Assembly: GCA_036374835.1 (NCBI GenBank)
Contig: DASUTB010000005.1
Location: 32,708-96,707 of the forward strand
Direction of reading: 5' to 3'
DNA: 64,000 nt
Source of the DNA: DASUTB01 sp036374835
Lineage (GTDB): Bacteria; Actinomycetota; Actinomycetes; Jiangellales; Jiangellaceae
The notes beneath the pieces were generated by a model. It was given only the letters and a program-made list of their open reading frames with translations, made no database searches and was not told where the DNA came from. How positions within the stretch are numbered: position 1 is the first letter of the stretch; the number at the start of each line of letters is the position of its first letter. The position numbers and the translations under genes are program-made. Shown here one piece after another: positions 28,988-37,328 of the stretch.

Positions 28988-29806
28988 GTGAGTTCCCTCG
29001 ATGAGATCGCCGCTGAGCTGTACGGCACGCCGCCGGACAAGTTCGTCGCGGCGCGCGATGAGTACGTGAAGCAGGCTCGTGCGTCCGGCGATCGCGCATT
29101 GGCCAGTGAGCTGGGCAAACTGCGGCGGCCGACGCAGGGCGCATGGCTGGTCAACCAGCTGGTACGCGACGACAACCCGGCACTGGGCGAGCTGTTCGGA
29201 TTGGCCGAGGAGTACGCCGCGGCGCTGGCCGAGCGAGACCGAGACCGGCTCAAGGAGCTGACGAACCGTCGGCGTGATCTCGAGGCCCGGCTCGTGGCGC
29301 GGGCGGATGAACTCGGCGTCGAAGCGGGCGCACCACCGAGCGACGAGACGCTGGGGGAGGTGCGCGGGACGCTCGACGCCATCGTTTCGGATCCGGACGT
29401 CGCCGAGCAGGTGCGTGCCGGACGCCTCGTGAAGGCGGCGGGTGCGTCCTGGGGCCCATCACCGTCACCTCCACGCAAAGCACCGGCGCGCAAGTCTGCC
29501 GGCAAGACGCCTGCGGAGGTGAAGCCGACCGAGGACACGAAGACTACGGACGACGCCCGCGCCGCCCTCGAAGCGGAACGGGCCGCCCGTGCCGCGCGGG
29601 ACCACGCTGCCGCCGAGCTCGCCGAACGCACGTCCGAGGCAGACCAGGCGAATGCCGAGTACGAACGGCTCAGCGAACGTCTTGAACAACTGCGCGCGGA
29701 CGTTCAGGCGCTTGCCCAGGACGTCCGGGTCGCGCAGCAGAACGCGGCCCGCGCCGAGCGGCGGCGCGCCAATGCCGAGCGGAACCTGAGGAGACTGGAC
29801 GCGTAG
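28988..29806 (+). CDS. Coiled-coil hypothetical protein
   Basis: A 272-residue actinobacterial protein of unknown function. The N-terminal half (LDEIAAELYGTPPDKFVAAR, then GAWLVNQLVRDDNPALGELF) is a conserved helical block found in uncharacterised proteins of the phylum. A Pro/Lys/Ala linker (about 160-190) follows, then a long charged coiled coil (195-270) rich in Ala, Glu and Arg. No signal peptide or membrane helix. GTG 28988 is the first start in a coding-like frame. It stands alone and ends before a strong hairpin. Confidence 0.75.
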   Translation: MSSLDEIAAELYGTPPDKFVAARDEYVKQARASGDRALASELGKLRRPTQGAWLVNQLVRDDNPALGELFGLAEEYAAALAERDRDRLKELTNRRRDLEARLVARADELGVEAGAPPSDETLGEVRGTLDAIVSDPDVAEQVRAGRLVKAAGASWGPSPSPPRKAPARKSAGKTPAEVKPTEDTKTTDDARAALEAERAARAARDHAAAELAERTSEADQANAEYERLSERLEQLRADVQALAQDVRVAQQNAARAERRRANAERNLRRLDA

Positions 29807-29859
29807 GTGACGTAAGGTGCCGTGCCCAGCCGATCCTCCGGCCGGTTCGACGCATGTTT

Positions 29860-29895
29860 CTCACCTGATCGCCACCGACGTGGCGATCAGGTGAG
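29860..29895. terminator. Perfect 16-bp stem hairpin between convergent genes
   Basis: Arms at 29860-29875 and 29880-29895 are exact reverse complements with a 4-base CGAC loop. The position, 53 bases after the coiled-coil gene stop and 36 bases before the DUF1876 stop, fits a bidirectional transcription terminator. There is no U tract, as is common in actinobacteria. Confidence 0.8.
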
Positions 29896-29930
29896 CGATC
29901 CGCCCTTACGAGCCGTCCCGGAGCGCCGCG

Positions 29931-30197
29931 TCACACGTTGAGGTGTGCCGGCTCGTGCGTCACGTCCTCGATCTCACCGGCAGCCTTGTCGAGGAGCTCG
30001 TGCACGAGGTGCGACAGCGCGCGAGCCGTCGCGATCTCCTCGCCGATCTGCGGCCTTGCCGGGTCGGAGGGGTTGCGGCGCGCGTGGCCGTTCGCGGTCA
30101 GCTCCGTACCGTCGGCGAGGTGGATCGTCGCCTTGGCGTCGGTGCGAGTGTCGTCCTCGGTGAACGTGACGGTGACCGTCCATTGTCCGGTCTTCAT
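29931..30197 (-). CDS. DUF1876 domain protein
   Basis: An 88-residue protein of the dsRBD-like DUF1876 family found throughout actinobacteria. The pattern is QWTVTVTFTEDDTRTDAKA then an HARRNPSDPARPQIGEE block. Function unknown; members are often linked to stress or dormancy. ATG 30197 has a GAGGTGAAG ribosome site. It is a monocistronic gene. Confidence 0.9.
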   Translation of the reverse strand: MKTGQWTVTVTFTEDDTRTDAKATIHLADGTELTANGHARRNPSDPARPQIGEEIATARALSHLVHELLDKAAGEIEDVTHEPAHLNV

Positions 30198-30263
30198 GGT
30201 TTCTTCACCTCCGGATATCTACTTTGTGAGGCATCTACGGACTTTGGCCGGGCTGCAGGCGCC

Positions 30264-30299
30264 GTTTGGCCGGGGCTTCGGCGCTTAACGTGATCATTC
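30264..30299 (-). repeat. Dispersed intergenic repeat, family A, copy 1
   Basis: About 36 bases: on the minus strand it begins GAATGATCACGTTAAGC and continues into a CCGAAGCCCCGGCCAAA tail. The same sequence recurs at 62014-62049 (plus strand) and, with changes, at 54304-54338 (minus strand). The first 17 bases also recur at 53502-53518. It lies 10 bases downstream of the VLRF1-like gene. Confidence 0.8.
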
Positions 30300-30309
30300 G
30301 AGGGGGCAC

Positions 30310-31506
30310 CTACCAGCGGAGTAGGGCGCCGATACCGTCCGTGTCGGCGAGCGGCTCGGCGGCCGAGCCGTCCAAGACCGTCACCCGGGCGCCTTCGCGC
30401 AGCGCCATGTCGATCATGCGTTCGTCAAGGCGGGGCTCAGGCTCCAACGCCTGCGGGTCGACGTCCGGCACGGTCTCGGACTCGGCGACGAGCCGGCCGT
30501 CCGGCGTTCGGTTGCCCGTCCACGCCCCGTCCGCCGACAGCAGCAGGTGCGCCACACGCCCCTCGTTCAAGGCTGCGAGTGTTCTGGACAGCCCGCACGA
30601 GCCGCCGTCACTGTTGTCGCTCATCGCGGCGTTGCGCACCCGTTCGGCCAGCCGCCCGTAGCGTGCGATGCGTGCTTTATCGAGCGGTTCGCGGACCACA
30701 CCGGCAAGCTTCGTAGCCGACAGCGACGTCCCCGTGTGATGCGTCCGGACGACGTCCGCGCCGAGGTGCTCGGGGATGGTCTCGGCCACGGCGTGCACGT
30801 TCTTGGGGTCGCCCGCGATCACGACACATTCCCAGCCGAACTCGCGCGCATGGTCGGCGACGCGCGGACCGAGCGTGTGCAGGTATTGGAGCAGCCGATC
30901 CTCTTCCCGCTTGTCGAACAGGTCGTGATGCGAGGCGCTGCTGTGATGCGTCGTCGTCGGGGTGGCGTGGCCCTTTCCGGTTAGCTCGCGCCGGTCGGCG
31001 AGGTCCTCCGGATGTGCGATCGTCGCCACCTCGGTCACCGAACCCATGCGTATGTCCACGAGACGGACTTCGTGCGCGCCGACGGCGACGCATCCGGCCG
31101 GCGGGGCGGCACTCCACGCTGTCAGCAGCGGTCGCAGCGCGGGGCGAGGTCCCATCTCCACCTGATCCGACAACGGCATCTGAACGGTCAGCCTTTCGAC
31201 ATGACCGTTGCTGAGCGTTGCGAACATGGCCCTACCGCGGCCCGGTGCGCGGGCGTCCAGCACCGCTTCGACGTCCTGGTTCAGCTCGTTGAGCCGGTTG
31301 CCGATCGTCGAGAAGCGGTCCCGTGGGCTGGACTTGCGAAGCTCGTCCCGCAGCCGCTTCAAGTCCTTGCGGACCCGGGCCTGCCACGCGGGTTGCGATC
31401 CCTCGTCGGTGGGATCCGCCGTGGCGTACAGCGACAGCACACCGATGTCGTCACTCATATCCGCCAGGCCGCGTAACGTCGCCCAATCGAGAGACACGGT
31501 GCTCAC
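30310..31506 (-). CDS. VLRF1-like/bacterial aeRF1-type release-factor relative
   Basis: A 398-residue protein of the bacterial eRF1-like (baeRF/VLRF1) group. The three-part layout is visible: N-terminal domain (to about 150) with DIGVLSLYATAD, central domain with a His/Thr-rich loop (residues 175-195) and LLQYLHTLGPRVADHA, and an L7Ae-like C-terminal region (RVAHLLLSADGAWTGNR). Relatives (Vms1/Ankzf1 in eukaryotes) release stalled nascent chains. No classical GGQ tripeptide is seen; the loop holds a GKGHATP-like stretch instead. It stands alone between DUF1876 and the NlpC/P60 gene. Confidence 0.75.
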   Translation of the reverse strand: MSTVSLDWATLRGLADMSDDIGVLSLYATADPTDEGSQPAWQARVRKDLKRLRDELRKSSPRDRFSTIGNRLNELNQDVEAVLDARAPGRGRAMFATLSNGHVERLTVQMPLSDQVEMGPRPALRPLLTAWSAAPPAGCVAVGAHEVRLVDIRMGSVTEVATIAHPEDLADRRELTGKGHATPTTTHHSSASHHDLFDKREEDRLLQYLHTLGPRVADHAREFGWECVVIAGDPKNVHAVAETIPEHLGADVVRTHHTGTSLSATKLAGVVREPLDKARIARYGRLAERVRNAAMSDNSDGGSCGLSRTLAALNEGRVAHLLLSADGAWTGNRTPDGRLVAESETVPDVDPQALEPEPRLDERMIDMALREGARVTVLDGSAAEPLADTDGIGALLRW

Positions 31507-31591
31507 CCCCTACGGCTCGCGCGTCTACTCTCGTATCCCGAGGTTACGCTTTGCCGGCGGGGTCCGTCCCTAGGTTGGCCGGGCAAACTTG

Positions 31592-32677
31592 CTATGGCCG
31601 CTTGGCGCCCACGAACGGTTTGTACGACCCGCCGGCCTGCATGGCAGGAGCGGTGGTCACGTCCGTGCGCGGATTGGACGCGTGCACGACCGTTCCGTTC
31701 CCGATGTACATCGCGACATGGCTGATCGGGCTGCCATAGAACAGCAGATCACCAGGGGCCAATTCGTTGGCCGATACGGGAGTGCCGACGCCGTATTGCG
31801 CACTCGATGACCGGGGAAGACCGACGCCGACGGTGCCGTATGCCCAGCTCGTCAGGCCGGAGCAGTCGAAGGCGTCCGGCCCCGCGGCACCGTAGGAGTA
31901 GGGGTAGCCGACTTTGGAGAGCGCCGCTTGGACCGCGGCAGTCGCCCGCTCGCCGGCTGTGACATCGGCTCCGTCGTCGACATCGGCCCCGTCGTCGGTG
32001 GCCGTGATCCGGTGCGTGGCTTCGGACCGGTCCGCCTTAGCGGCTGCGCGTTCGCGCTCCTCCCGCCGGCGCAGTTCGGCCTGCTGCTCGGCGGTGAGCC
32101 GCTCGAGCAACTCCTGTTGTTGGGCGAGCAACTCCTCGACCGAGTTGCGTTCGGCTCGAAGCGTCGCTTCGATGTGCTCGAGGCGGCGCTCCTGCTCGGC
32201 GGCCATGAGTCTGGCCTGCTCGAGCGAGATCCGCTCGGCGGCGAGCGTCTCGAGCCGGTCGTTCTGCAGTTTCGCAAAGGCGTCCAACGTGGACGCGTCG
32301 GCAAGGTACTGGCCGATGTCGTCGGACAGCAGAGCCGAAACCGCAGGTTCGACGCCGGCGCCTCGGTAGACCGCGGCGGCGAACCCGCCGACCTCAACGG
32401 TCAGCGCGTCGAGACGTTCGGTCTGGCGATCAACTCGCGACTTGGCGCGGTCCAGTTCGCGCTGGGCGTCGGCAAGCTGTTCGGAGGCGATGTTGTGCCG
32501 CTCGTTGGCTTCGGCGGCCTTGGCATGGAGTCTGTCGACCTGGGTCTGGACCTCGTCGAGAGTCGGCTGCGGGTCGGCCCCGACGGCCGAGCCGCCGATC
32601 ACCGCCATGGCCGAAGCGGCGCTGGCGGCCACGACGATCCGGGCAAGGTGCAGTCGATTGCGGGGCTGTTGTGGCAC
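31592..32677 (-). CDS. Secreted NlpC/P60 peptidoglycan hydrolase
   Basis: A 361-residue cell-wall hydrolase of RipA/CwlO architecture. Signal peptide (about residues 1-33, ending near VGADPQ), long coiled coil (36-245) interrupted by a helix with VSALLSDDIGQYL, an Asp-rich linker (DDGADVDDGADV), and a C-terminal NlpC/P60 domain. Catalytic Cys lies in DAFDCSGLTSW, His in SPISHVAMYIG and the polar residue in VVHASNP. It should cleave D-Glu to DAP links during division or growth. The GTG start follows AAGGAAGGG. A c-di-AMP riboswitch precedes it, which explains regulation. Confidence 0.92.
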   Translation of the reverse strand: MPQQPRNRLHLARIVVAASAASAMAVIGGSAVGADPQPTLDEVQTQVDRLHAKAAEANERHNIASEQLADAQRELDRAKSRVDRQTERLDALTVEVGGFAAAVYRGAGVEPAVSALLSDDIGQYLADASTLDAFAKLQNDRLETLAAERISLEQARLMAAEQERRLEHIEATLRAERNSVEELLAQQQELLERLTAEQQAELRRREERERAAAKADRSEATHRITATDDGADVDDGADVTAGERATAAVQAALSKVGYPYSYGAAGPDAFDCSGLTSWAYGTVGVGLPRSSSAQYGVGTPVSANELAPGDLLFYGSPISHVAMYIGNGTVVHASNPRTDVTTAPAMQAGGSYKPFVGAKRP

Positions 32678-32688
32678 CGCGGGTCACC

Positions 32689-32830
32689 CTTCCTTCCGCG
32701 TCCGCCTACCGAGTTAGCTGACGGGTTTGGGCGGGGAAGGCGCCCTTCGGCCACCGGTGGCGGCCGACTCACCCCGGGGAAGTGATGGGTCCCCGGTTCC
32801 AGCCTTTGGGCCGGATTCGGCGGGAAGCGA
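32689..32830 (-). promoter_or_regulatory. ydaO/yuaA-type cyclic-di-AMP riboswitch
   Basis: The minus strand upstream of the NlpC/P60 gene matches the actinobacterial ydaO consensus as I know it: GAACCGGGGACCCA, then a GGGGTGAGTC block, a variable GC hairpin, CAAACCCGTCAGCTAAC, and CGGTAGGCGGACGCGGAAGG near the 3' end. The last part overlaps the ribosome site region 12-22 bases before the GTG. This class is an off-switch for wall hydrolases when c-di-AMP is high, in agreement with the gene downstream. Confidence 0.9.
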
Positions 32831-32915
32831 GCTGTCGGTCCGTTACCGGCGATGGAGCCCGCCTCGCTCGCGAGGCTAGCGAGGCATGGGACAGTCGGCA
32901 AACCGAAACGCCTCT

Positions 32916-32997
32916 GAATGATCACGTTCGGTATGTCTCACGTAGCTTCACGAGGCATGCATGCCTGGTGAAGCTATGTCACTCCTGGTGAAGTGTT
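32916..32997. repeat. Dispersed palindromic element, family B, copy 1
   Basis: GAATGATCACGTTCGGTA begins the element. Inner arms at 32943-32958 and 32961-32976 pair with one mismatch around a GC centre. The inner segment ACGTAGCTTCACGAGGCATG (32940-32959) is identical to 51071-51090 of the second copy. A CACTCCT remains on the right as in that copy, but the outer right arm is lost. Confidence 0.8.
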
Positions 32998-33031
32998 CGG
33001 CGCAGCGGCAAACGGCGCTAGGGTGTGCGAC

Positions 33032-33709
33032 ATGCCTGCGCGACCTCTCGCTGAGCTTGTCGATTCAGGGTGGGCGCAAGCCCTCGATCCCGTCGCGGAT
33101 CAAGTCGCGGCGATGGGGGAGTTCCTGCGTGCCGAGATCGCGGCCGGACGCTCGTACCTGCCGGCCGGGCAGAATGTGCTGCGGGCGTTCACCCAGCCAC
33201 TGGCCGACGTGCGCGTCCTGATCGTCGGCCAGGATCCGTACCCGACGCCGGGGCATGCCGTGGGCCTGTCATTCTCGGTAGGGCCGGACGTCCGTCCGCT
33301 CCCGGCCAGCCTCGTCAATATCTTCCGCGAGTACTCCGAGGACCTCGGGTACCCGGAACCGAGCACCGGCGATCTGTCGCCGTGGGCCGAACGCGGTGTC
33401 CTGCTGCTCAACCGGTCCCTCACCGTGGCGCCGGGCAAACCCGCGTCCCATCGGGGCAAAGGCTGGGAGGCGGTGACCGAGCAGGCGATCCGTGCGCTGG
33501 CTTCGCGCGGCGGTCCGTTGGCGGCGATCCTGTGGGGACGTGACGCCCGCAACCTGCGCCCGCTGCTCGGCGCCGTCCCGTGCGTCGAGTCGTCCCACCC
33601 GAGCCCGCTGTCGGCCCGCAACGGGTTCTTCGGGTCCCGCCCGTTCAGCCGGGTCAACGAGCTGCTCGTCAATCAAGGTGGCGAACCGGTCGATTGGAAG
33701 CTGCCGTAG
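33032..33709 (+). CDS. ung: Uracil-DNA glycosylase, family 1
   Basis: A 225-residue base-excision repair enzyme removing uracil from DNA. The water-activating loop [17 protein letters not shown] holds the catalytic Asp. The uracil-binding Phe/Asn region ([14 protein letters not shown]) and the DNA-intercalation loop [19 protein letters not shown] are intact. ATG 33032 starts at the conserved N terminus; the frame is open 13 codons earlier, into the family B repeat. It stands alone. Confidence 0.95.
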   Translation: MPARPLAELVDSGWAQALDPVADQVAAMGEFLRAEIAAGRSYLPAGQNVLRAFTQPLADVRVLIVGQDPYPTPGHAVGLSFSVGPDVRPLPASLVNIFREYSEDLGYPEPSTGDLSPWAERGVLLLNRSLTVAPGKPASHRGKGWEAVTEQAIRALASRGGPLAAILWGRDARNLRPLLGAVPCVESSHPSPLSARNGFFGSRPFSRVNELLVNQGGEPVDWKLP

Positions 33710-33762
33710 CGTCACAGCACGCCGGGGTAGCCCATTGACGAGGACAAGTCGCTCAGCCATCA

Positions 33763-33786
33763 TTGACTCAATGAACGTTGAGTCAA
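33763..33786 (+). promoter_or_regulatory. Palindromic ArsR-type operator overlapping the start codon
   Basis: TTGACTCAA (33763-33771) and TTGAGTCAA (33778-33786) are exact 9-bp inverted arms with a 6-base spacer. The ATG of the ArsR-arsenate reductase fusion begins at 33771, inside the operator. Autorepression by the ArsR domain is the obvious reading. Confidence 0.75.
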
Positions 33787-34523
33787 CGTACGAGCCCCGA
33801 GCAGCCGTGCATGCTGCGCTCGGTGACCCGGCGCGGTTGGCCATCGTCGACGCTCTTGCGCTCACCGACGCCTCCCCGAGCGAGCTTGGCCGCGCGCTCG
33901 GCATGCCTTCGAACCTGCTCGCCCACCACCTCGGCGTACTGCAGCAGGCGAAGGTGATCGTTCGCGGGAGATCCGAGGCGGACCGGCGGCGGACCTATGT
34001 CGGCTTGGCGGCGGCGGCCATACCGTATGCGGTCGCGGACGACGTACCTGAGGTGCTACGGCGCATCGTCTTCATCTGCACCCACAACTCGGCTCGCTCA
34101 CCGCTGGCAGCCGCGTTGTGGGCGAACCGGTCCGACGTGCCGGCCACTTCGGCAGGCACGCACCCCGCGTCACACGTACACCGCGAGGCAGTCGCGGCCG
34201 CCCGGCGGCACGGTCTCGAACTGCGCCATGCCCGTACGGCCCACGTCCGGGACGTACTGCGCACCGGCGACCTCGTTGTCGCGGTCTGCGACGGAGCCTA
34301 CGAAGAACTGGCCGGTCGTGAGTTCGCTCAACTGCACTGGTCGGTGCCGGACCCCGCACGCGGCAGGACCGCCGATGCGTTCGATCGTGCCTTCGAAAGC
34401 CTCGACGAACGTGTCGAAAGGCTCGTGACAGCCGTTGAAAGGAGACAGCGCTGTGACCGCACGCAACCTGACCCTCGAGCAGAACATGGCGCTCGAGTCG
34501 GCGGCGAACCGGCTCGCCGGTGA
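33771..34523 (+). CDS. ArsR regulator-arsenate reductase fusion
   Basis: A 250-residue fusion. Residues 8-85 form an ArsR-type winged helix (LGDPARLAIVDALAL, PSELGRALGMPSNLLAHHL). Residues 96-225 form a low-molecular-weight phosphatase/arsenate-reductase domain with the P-loop Cys103-x5-Arg109 (VFICTHNSARSPLA) and acid loop VPDPARGR. The ArsR part has no cysteine at all, so it lacks the usual metalloid site in the recognition helix. The last 71 bases overlap the next gene in another frame. A start at 33771 has no ribosome site and may be leaderless. Confidence 0.85.
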   Translation: MNVESTYEPRAAVHAALGDPARLAIVDALALTDASPSELGRALGMPSNLLAHHLGVLQQAKVIVRGRSEADRRRTYVGLAAAAIPYAVADDVPEVLRRIVFICTHNSARSPLAAALWANRSDVPATSAGTHPASHVHREAVAAARRHGLELRHARTAHVRDVLRTGDLVVAVCDGAYEELAGREFAQLHWSVPDPARGRTADAFDRAFESLDERVERLVTAVERRQRCDRTQPDPRAEHGARVGGEPARR

Positions 34524-35097
34524 GTTCCGGGACACGTTCGGGAAGGAGACGATCGAACAGTTCCTGCGTACCAGCTTCGACCAGTTCGCGCGCAACGCAA
34601 AATTGCCGAACTACGTGCCGCTACTCGCCGAGCGCTTTGCGCGTCAGCGACTCAAGGCTCTGGCCAAGGTGGAGGGAGAAGCGCGCGACGGGGTGCCGAT
34701 CGCGCTGTTCTTGTGTGTGCACAATTCCGGCCGGTCGCAGATGGCCATGGGGTGGTTCCAGCACCTGGCGGGGGGCCGGGCATTGGCATGGTCCGGCGGA
34801 TCCGAGCCGGGCAGCGAGCTGAACCCGGTCGTCGTGGAGTCGATGCACGAGCGCGGAATCGATATCTCCGATGAGTTTCCCAAGCCATGGACGGACGAGG
34901 TGGTACGGGCCGCAGACGTGGTCGTGACCATGGGTTGCGGAGATGCCTGCCCGATCTTTCCGGGCAAGCGGTACGAAGATTGGGATCTCGAGGATCCGTC
35001 CGGCCGGACTTTGGAGGAGGTCCGGATGATCAGGGGCGAGATCGAGCGACGGGTCCGGAGGTTGCTCGACGAATTGGGCGCCTCGGTACCGAACTGA
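34453..35097 (+). CDS. arsC: Arsenate reductase, LMW-phosphatase type with N-terminal helical domain
   Basis: A 214-residue arsenate reductase. The first 75 residues form the three-helix domain seen in actinobacterial ArsC proteins (IEQFLRTSFDQFARNAKLPN). The P-loop is Cys88-x5-Arg94 (FLCVHNSGRSQMAMGW). The loop TMGCGDACPIFPGKRYEDW has the resolving cysteine pair, followed by the acid loop DLEDPSGR. The GTG start has AAAGGAG eight bases upstream, despite lying inside the preceding gene. Reductant is probably mycothiol or thioredoxin, since mycothiol genes occur in this window. No arsenite exporter is present nearby. Confidence 0.92.
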   Translation: MTARNLTLEQNMALESAANRLAGEFRDTFGKETIEQFLRTSFDQFARNAKLPNYVPLLAERFARQRLKALAKVEGEARDGVPIALFLCVHNSGRSQMAMGWFQHLAGGRALAWSGGSEPGSELNPVVVESMHERGIDISDEFPKPWTDEVVRAADVVVTMGCGDACPIFPGKRYEDWDLEDPSGRTLEEVRMIRGEIERRVRRLLDELGASVPN

Positions 35098-35183
35098 ATC
35101 GCGAGCAGCGTTGCCGGCACTTTGCTGGGCGGATGCCGCCGTTGCTCGGTCTGAAGGCATCGTATGGCTGGGAAATACCGGCC

Positions 35184-35435
35184 TTACGTGGTCATTCGGC
35201 GGCGGCGCTGGTTGATTGAGAGGAAGTTGATCAGTGCGACCGCGGCGACGATGGCGGCCGGGATCGACACCCAGCGGTTGTCGTCGCCGGCGATGAACGT
35301 GACGACAGCGAATACGACGAACACAAGTCCGCTGAGCCACATGCGGACCGTGCCCCCGGTGGGAAGCTCGGCATCACCCGCGCCGGCGGCGGAGTCCCGC
35401 TCACCGCCACCGTCGGTGTTGTTCGATTCGGCCAT
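35184..35435 (-). CDS. Small membrane protein
   Basis: An 83-residue protein with an Asp/Gly-rich cytosolic N terminus and two hydrophobic helices (about residues 32-49 and 55-72) separated by GDDNRW. The tail ends in NQRRRRM. No family recognised. Good coding character and a GGGGGAGAAT ribosome region support it. It lies 37 bases downstream of pstB on the same strand and could be read from the pst operon. Confidence 0.7.
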   Translation of the reverse strand: MAESNNTDGGGERDSAAGAGDAELPTGGTVRMWLSGLVFVVFAVVTFIAGDDNRWVSIPAAIVAAVALINFLSINQRRRRMTT

Positions 35436-35472
35436 GTTCTATTCTCCCCCGTGCGCCGCCTTGCTCGACCTC

Positions 35473-36378
35473 CTACCCGAACTTGCCGCTGACATACTCC
35501 TCGGTACGCCGGTCGGACGGTTTGGTGAAGATCTTCTCGGTGTCGTCGTACTCGACGATCCGGCCCCATCGGTCCTTCTCGTCGGACGTGAGCTCGACGG
35601 TCAGGAACGCGGTCATGTCCGAGACACGTGCGGCCTGCTGCATGTTGTGCGTCACGATGACGATCGAGTATTGCTCCTTGAGCTCGATCATCAGATCCTC
35701 GATCTTGAAGGTCGAAACCGGGTCCAGCGCCGAGCACGGCTCGTCCATGAGGATCACGTCCGGGTCGACCGCGATCGCTCGGGCGATGCAGAGGCGCTGC
35801 TGCTGACCGCCGGACATGCCGTAGGCGTTGTCGCCGAGCCGGTCCTTGACCTCGTCCCACAGCGCCGCGCGGCGAAGTGCCTTCTCGACGATCTCGTCCA
35901 TGTCGCCCTTCATACCGAGGGTCTTGGGTCCGAAGGCGATGTTGTCGTAGATCGACTTGGGGAACGGGTTCGGTTTCTGGAACACCATACCGATGATCTT
36001 GCGTACCTGGACCGGGTCCACTTTCGGCCCGTACAGGTCGGCGCCGTGATACAGCACCTGGCCGTCGATCCGAGCACTCGGGATCAGGTCGTTCATCCGG
36101 TTCAGGCAGCGCAGCAGCGTGCTCTTGCCGCAGCCGGACGGACCGATCAGCGCGGTGATGTTCTTGTGGAAGATGTCGAGCGTCACGTCCTTGACCGCCG
36201 GCTTGTCGCCGTAGCTGACCGAGACGTCCTTGAGTTCGAACGTCTTCTCCCCGTGCTCGACGTGACGGGACTGCCGGCGGTGCTCCGGCCGTACGGAGAT
36301 TTCGGGGTACGCCGCTGCCCCGTCGCTGTTGCGTGCGACAGAGCCGCGCTGCGTCTCCGTTGCCACCTTGTCGGTCAT
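35473..36378 (-). CDS. pstB: Phosphate ABC transporter ATP-binding protein PstB
   Basis: A 301-residue ATPase of the high-affinity phosphate importer. Walker A is [10 protein letters not shown], signature [15 protein letters not shown], Walker [14 protein letters not shown], and [15 protein letters not shown] is the PstB-specific switch region. An N-terminal extension of about 45 residues precedes the ABC domain. ATG 36378 was chosen; an ATG five codons upstream (36393) overlaps the pstA stop. It is the last pst gene. Confidence 0.96.
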   Translation of the reverse strand: MTDKVATETQRGSVARNSDGAAAYPEISVRPEHRRQSRHVEHGEKTFELKDVSVSYGDKPAVKDVTLDIFHKNITALIGPSGCGKSTLLRCLNRMNDLIPSARIDGQVLYHGADLYGPKVDPVQVRKIIGMVFQKPNPFPKSIYDNIAFGPKTLGMKGDMDEIVEKALRRAALWDEVKDRLGDNAYGMSGGQQQRLCIARAIAVDPDVILMDEPCSALDPVSTFKIEDLMIELKEQYSIVIVTHNMQQAARVSDMTAFLTVELTSDEKDRWGRIVEYDDTEKIFTKPSDRRTEEYVSGKFG

Positions 36379-36386
36379 CGGTGCAC

Positions 36387-37328
36387 CTACCATTGCTGCT
36401 CGTATCGGTTGCGGAGCCAGATTGCGAATGAGTTCATCGCGAGGACCAGTGCCAGCATGACAAGAACGCCGGCGGCGGCCAACTGATGGAATTCCTCCTG
36501 CGGCTGGGCCGACCACGCGAAGATCTGCACCGGCAACGTCGTGAAGCGGCCCTCGAAGAAGCTCGGGTCGAACGTCACGAACGTCACGGTGCCGATCATG
36601 AGCAGCGGAGCGGCCTCACCGATCGCCCGCGCCACGGCAAGGATCACGCCGGTGAGAATTCCGGACGTCGAGGCCGGCAGCACTTGCCGCCACACGGTCT
36701 GCCAGGGCGTGGCGCCGAGCGCGAGTGAGCCCTCGCGAATCGACGGCGGAACCGCGCGAATGGCCTCGCGAGCGGCGAGGATCACCGTCGGGAGCACCAG
36801 CATCGCGATGGTCAGCGAACCGGCGGCCACGGTGAATCCGAAGTTCAGCGGCGCCCGGACGATGAATGCGAGCCCGAGAATGCCGAAGACGATCGACGGA
36901 ACGCCGGCCAGATTCTGGATGTTGAGTTCGACGAAGCGGTTGTACCACTTCTCCTTATCGGCGAACTCCTCGAGATAGACGGCCGCCCCGACCCCGAGCG
37001 GCACGATCAGTGTGATGACACCGACGATCACGAGAACCGAGCCGATGATCGCGGGACGGTATCCCGCCTCCTCCGGATTGACGACCGACGGATTGTCGGT
37101 GAACAGCCCGAGGTCGAACCGCGGCGCGCCTTCCTGGATCATCCAGATGAGCATGCCGGCCAGGCCCGCGACGGCAACGCTCAGCCCGAGCAGTAACAGG
37201 GCCAAGAACACTTTGCTGCCGATGCGCTCGCCGACCGGCCGGCGGCCGAAAACGGAATCGGTCGCCGCACGGGCCCCGGCGACCGCGAGGCGGGTGCGGG
37301 CCGTGCCGGGAGTCTTGAGGTCCGTCAT
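36387..37328 (-). CDS. pstA: Phosphate ABC transporter permease PstA
   Basis: A 313-residue inner-membrane permease with six predicted helices in a binding-protein-dependent fold. [17 protein letters not shown] is the EAA loop contacting PstB, and [13 protein letters not shown] follows. The start codon overlaps the pstC stop (TGATG), and the stop is 8 bases before pstB. The order pstSCAB is complete. Confidence 0.95.
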   Translation of the reverse strand: MTDLKTPGTARTRLAVAGARAATDSVFGRRPVGERIGSKVFLALLLLGLSVAVAGLAGMLIWMIQEGAPRFDLGLFTDNPSVVNPEEAGYRPAIIGSVLVIVGVITLIVPLGVGAAVYLEEFADKEKWYNRFVELNIQNLAGVPSIVFGILGLAFIVRAPLNFGFTVAAGSLTIAMLVLPTVILAAREAIRAVPPSIREGSLALGATPWQTVWRQVLPASTSGILTGVILAVARAIGEAAPLLMIGTVTFVTFDPSFFEGRFTTLPVQIFAWSAQPQEEFHQLAAAGVLVMLALVLAMNSFAIWLRNRYEQQW

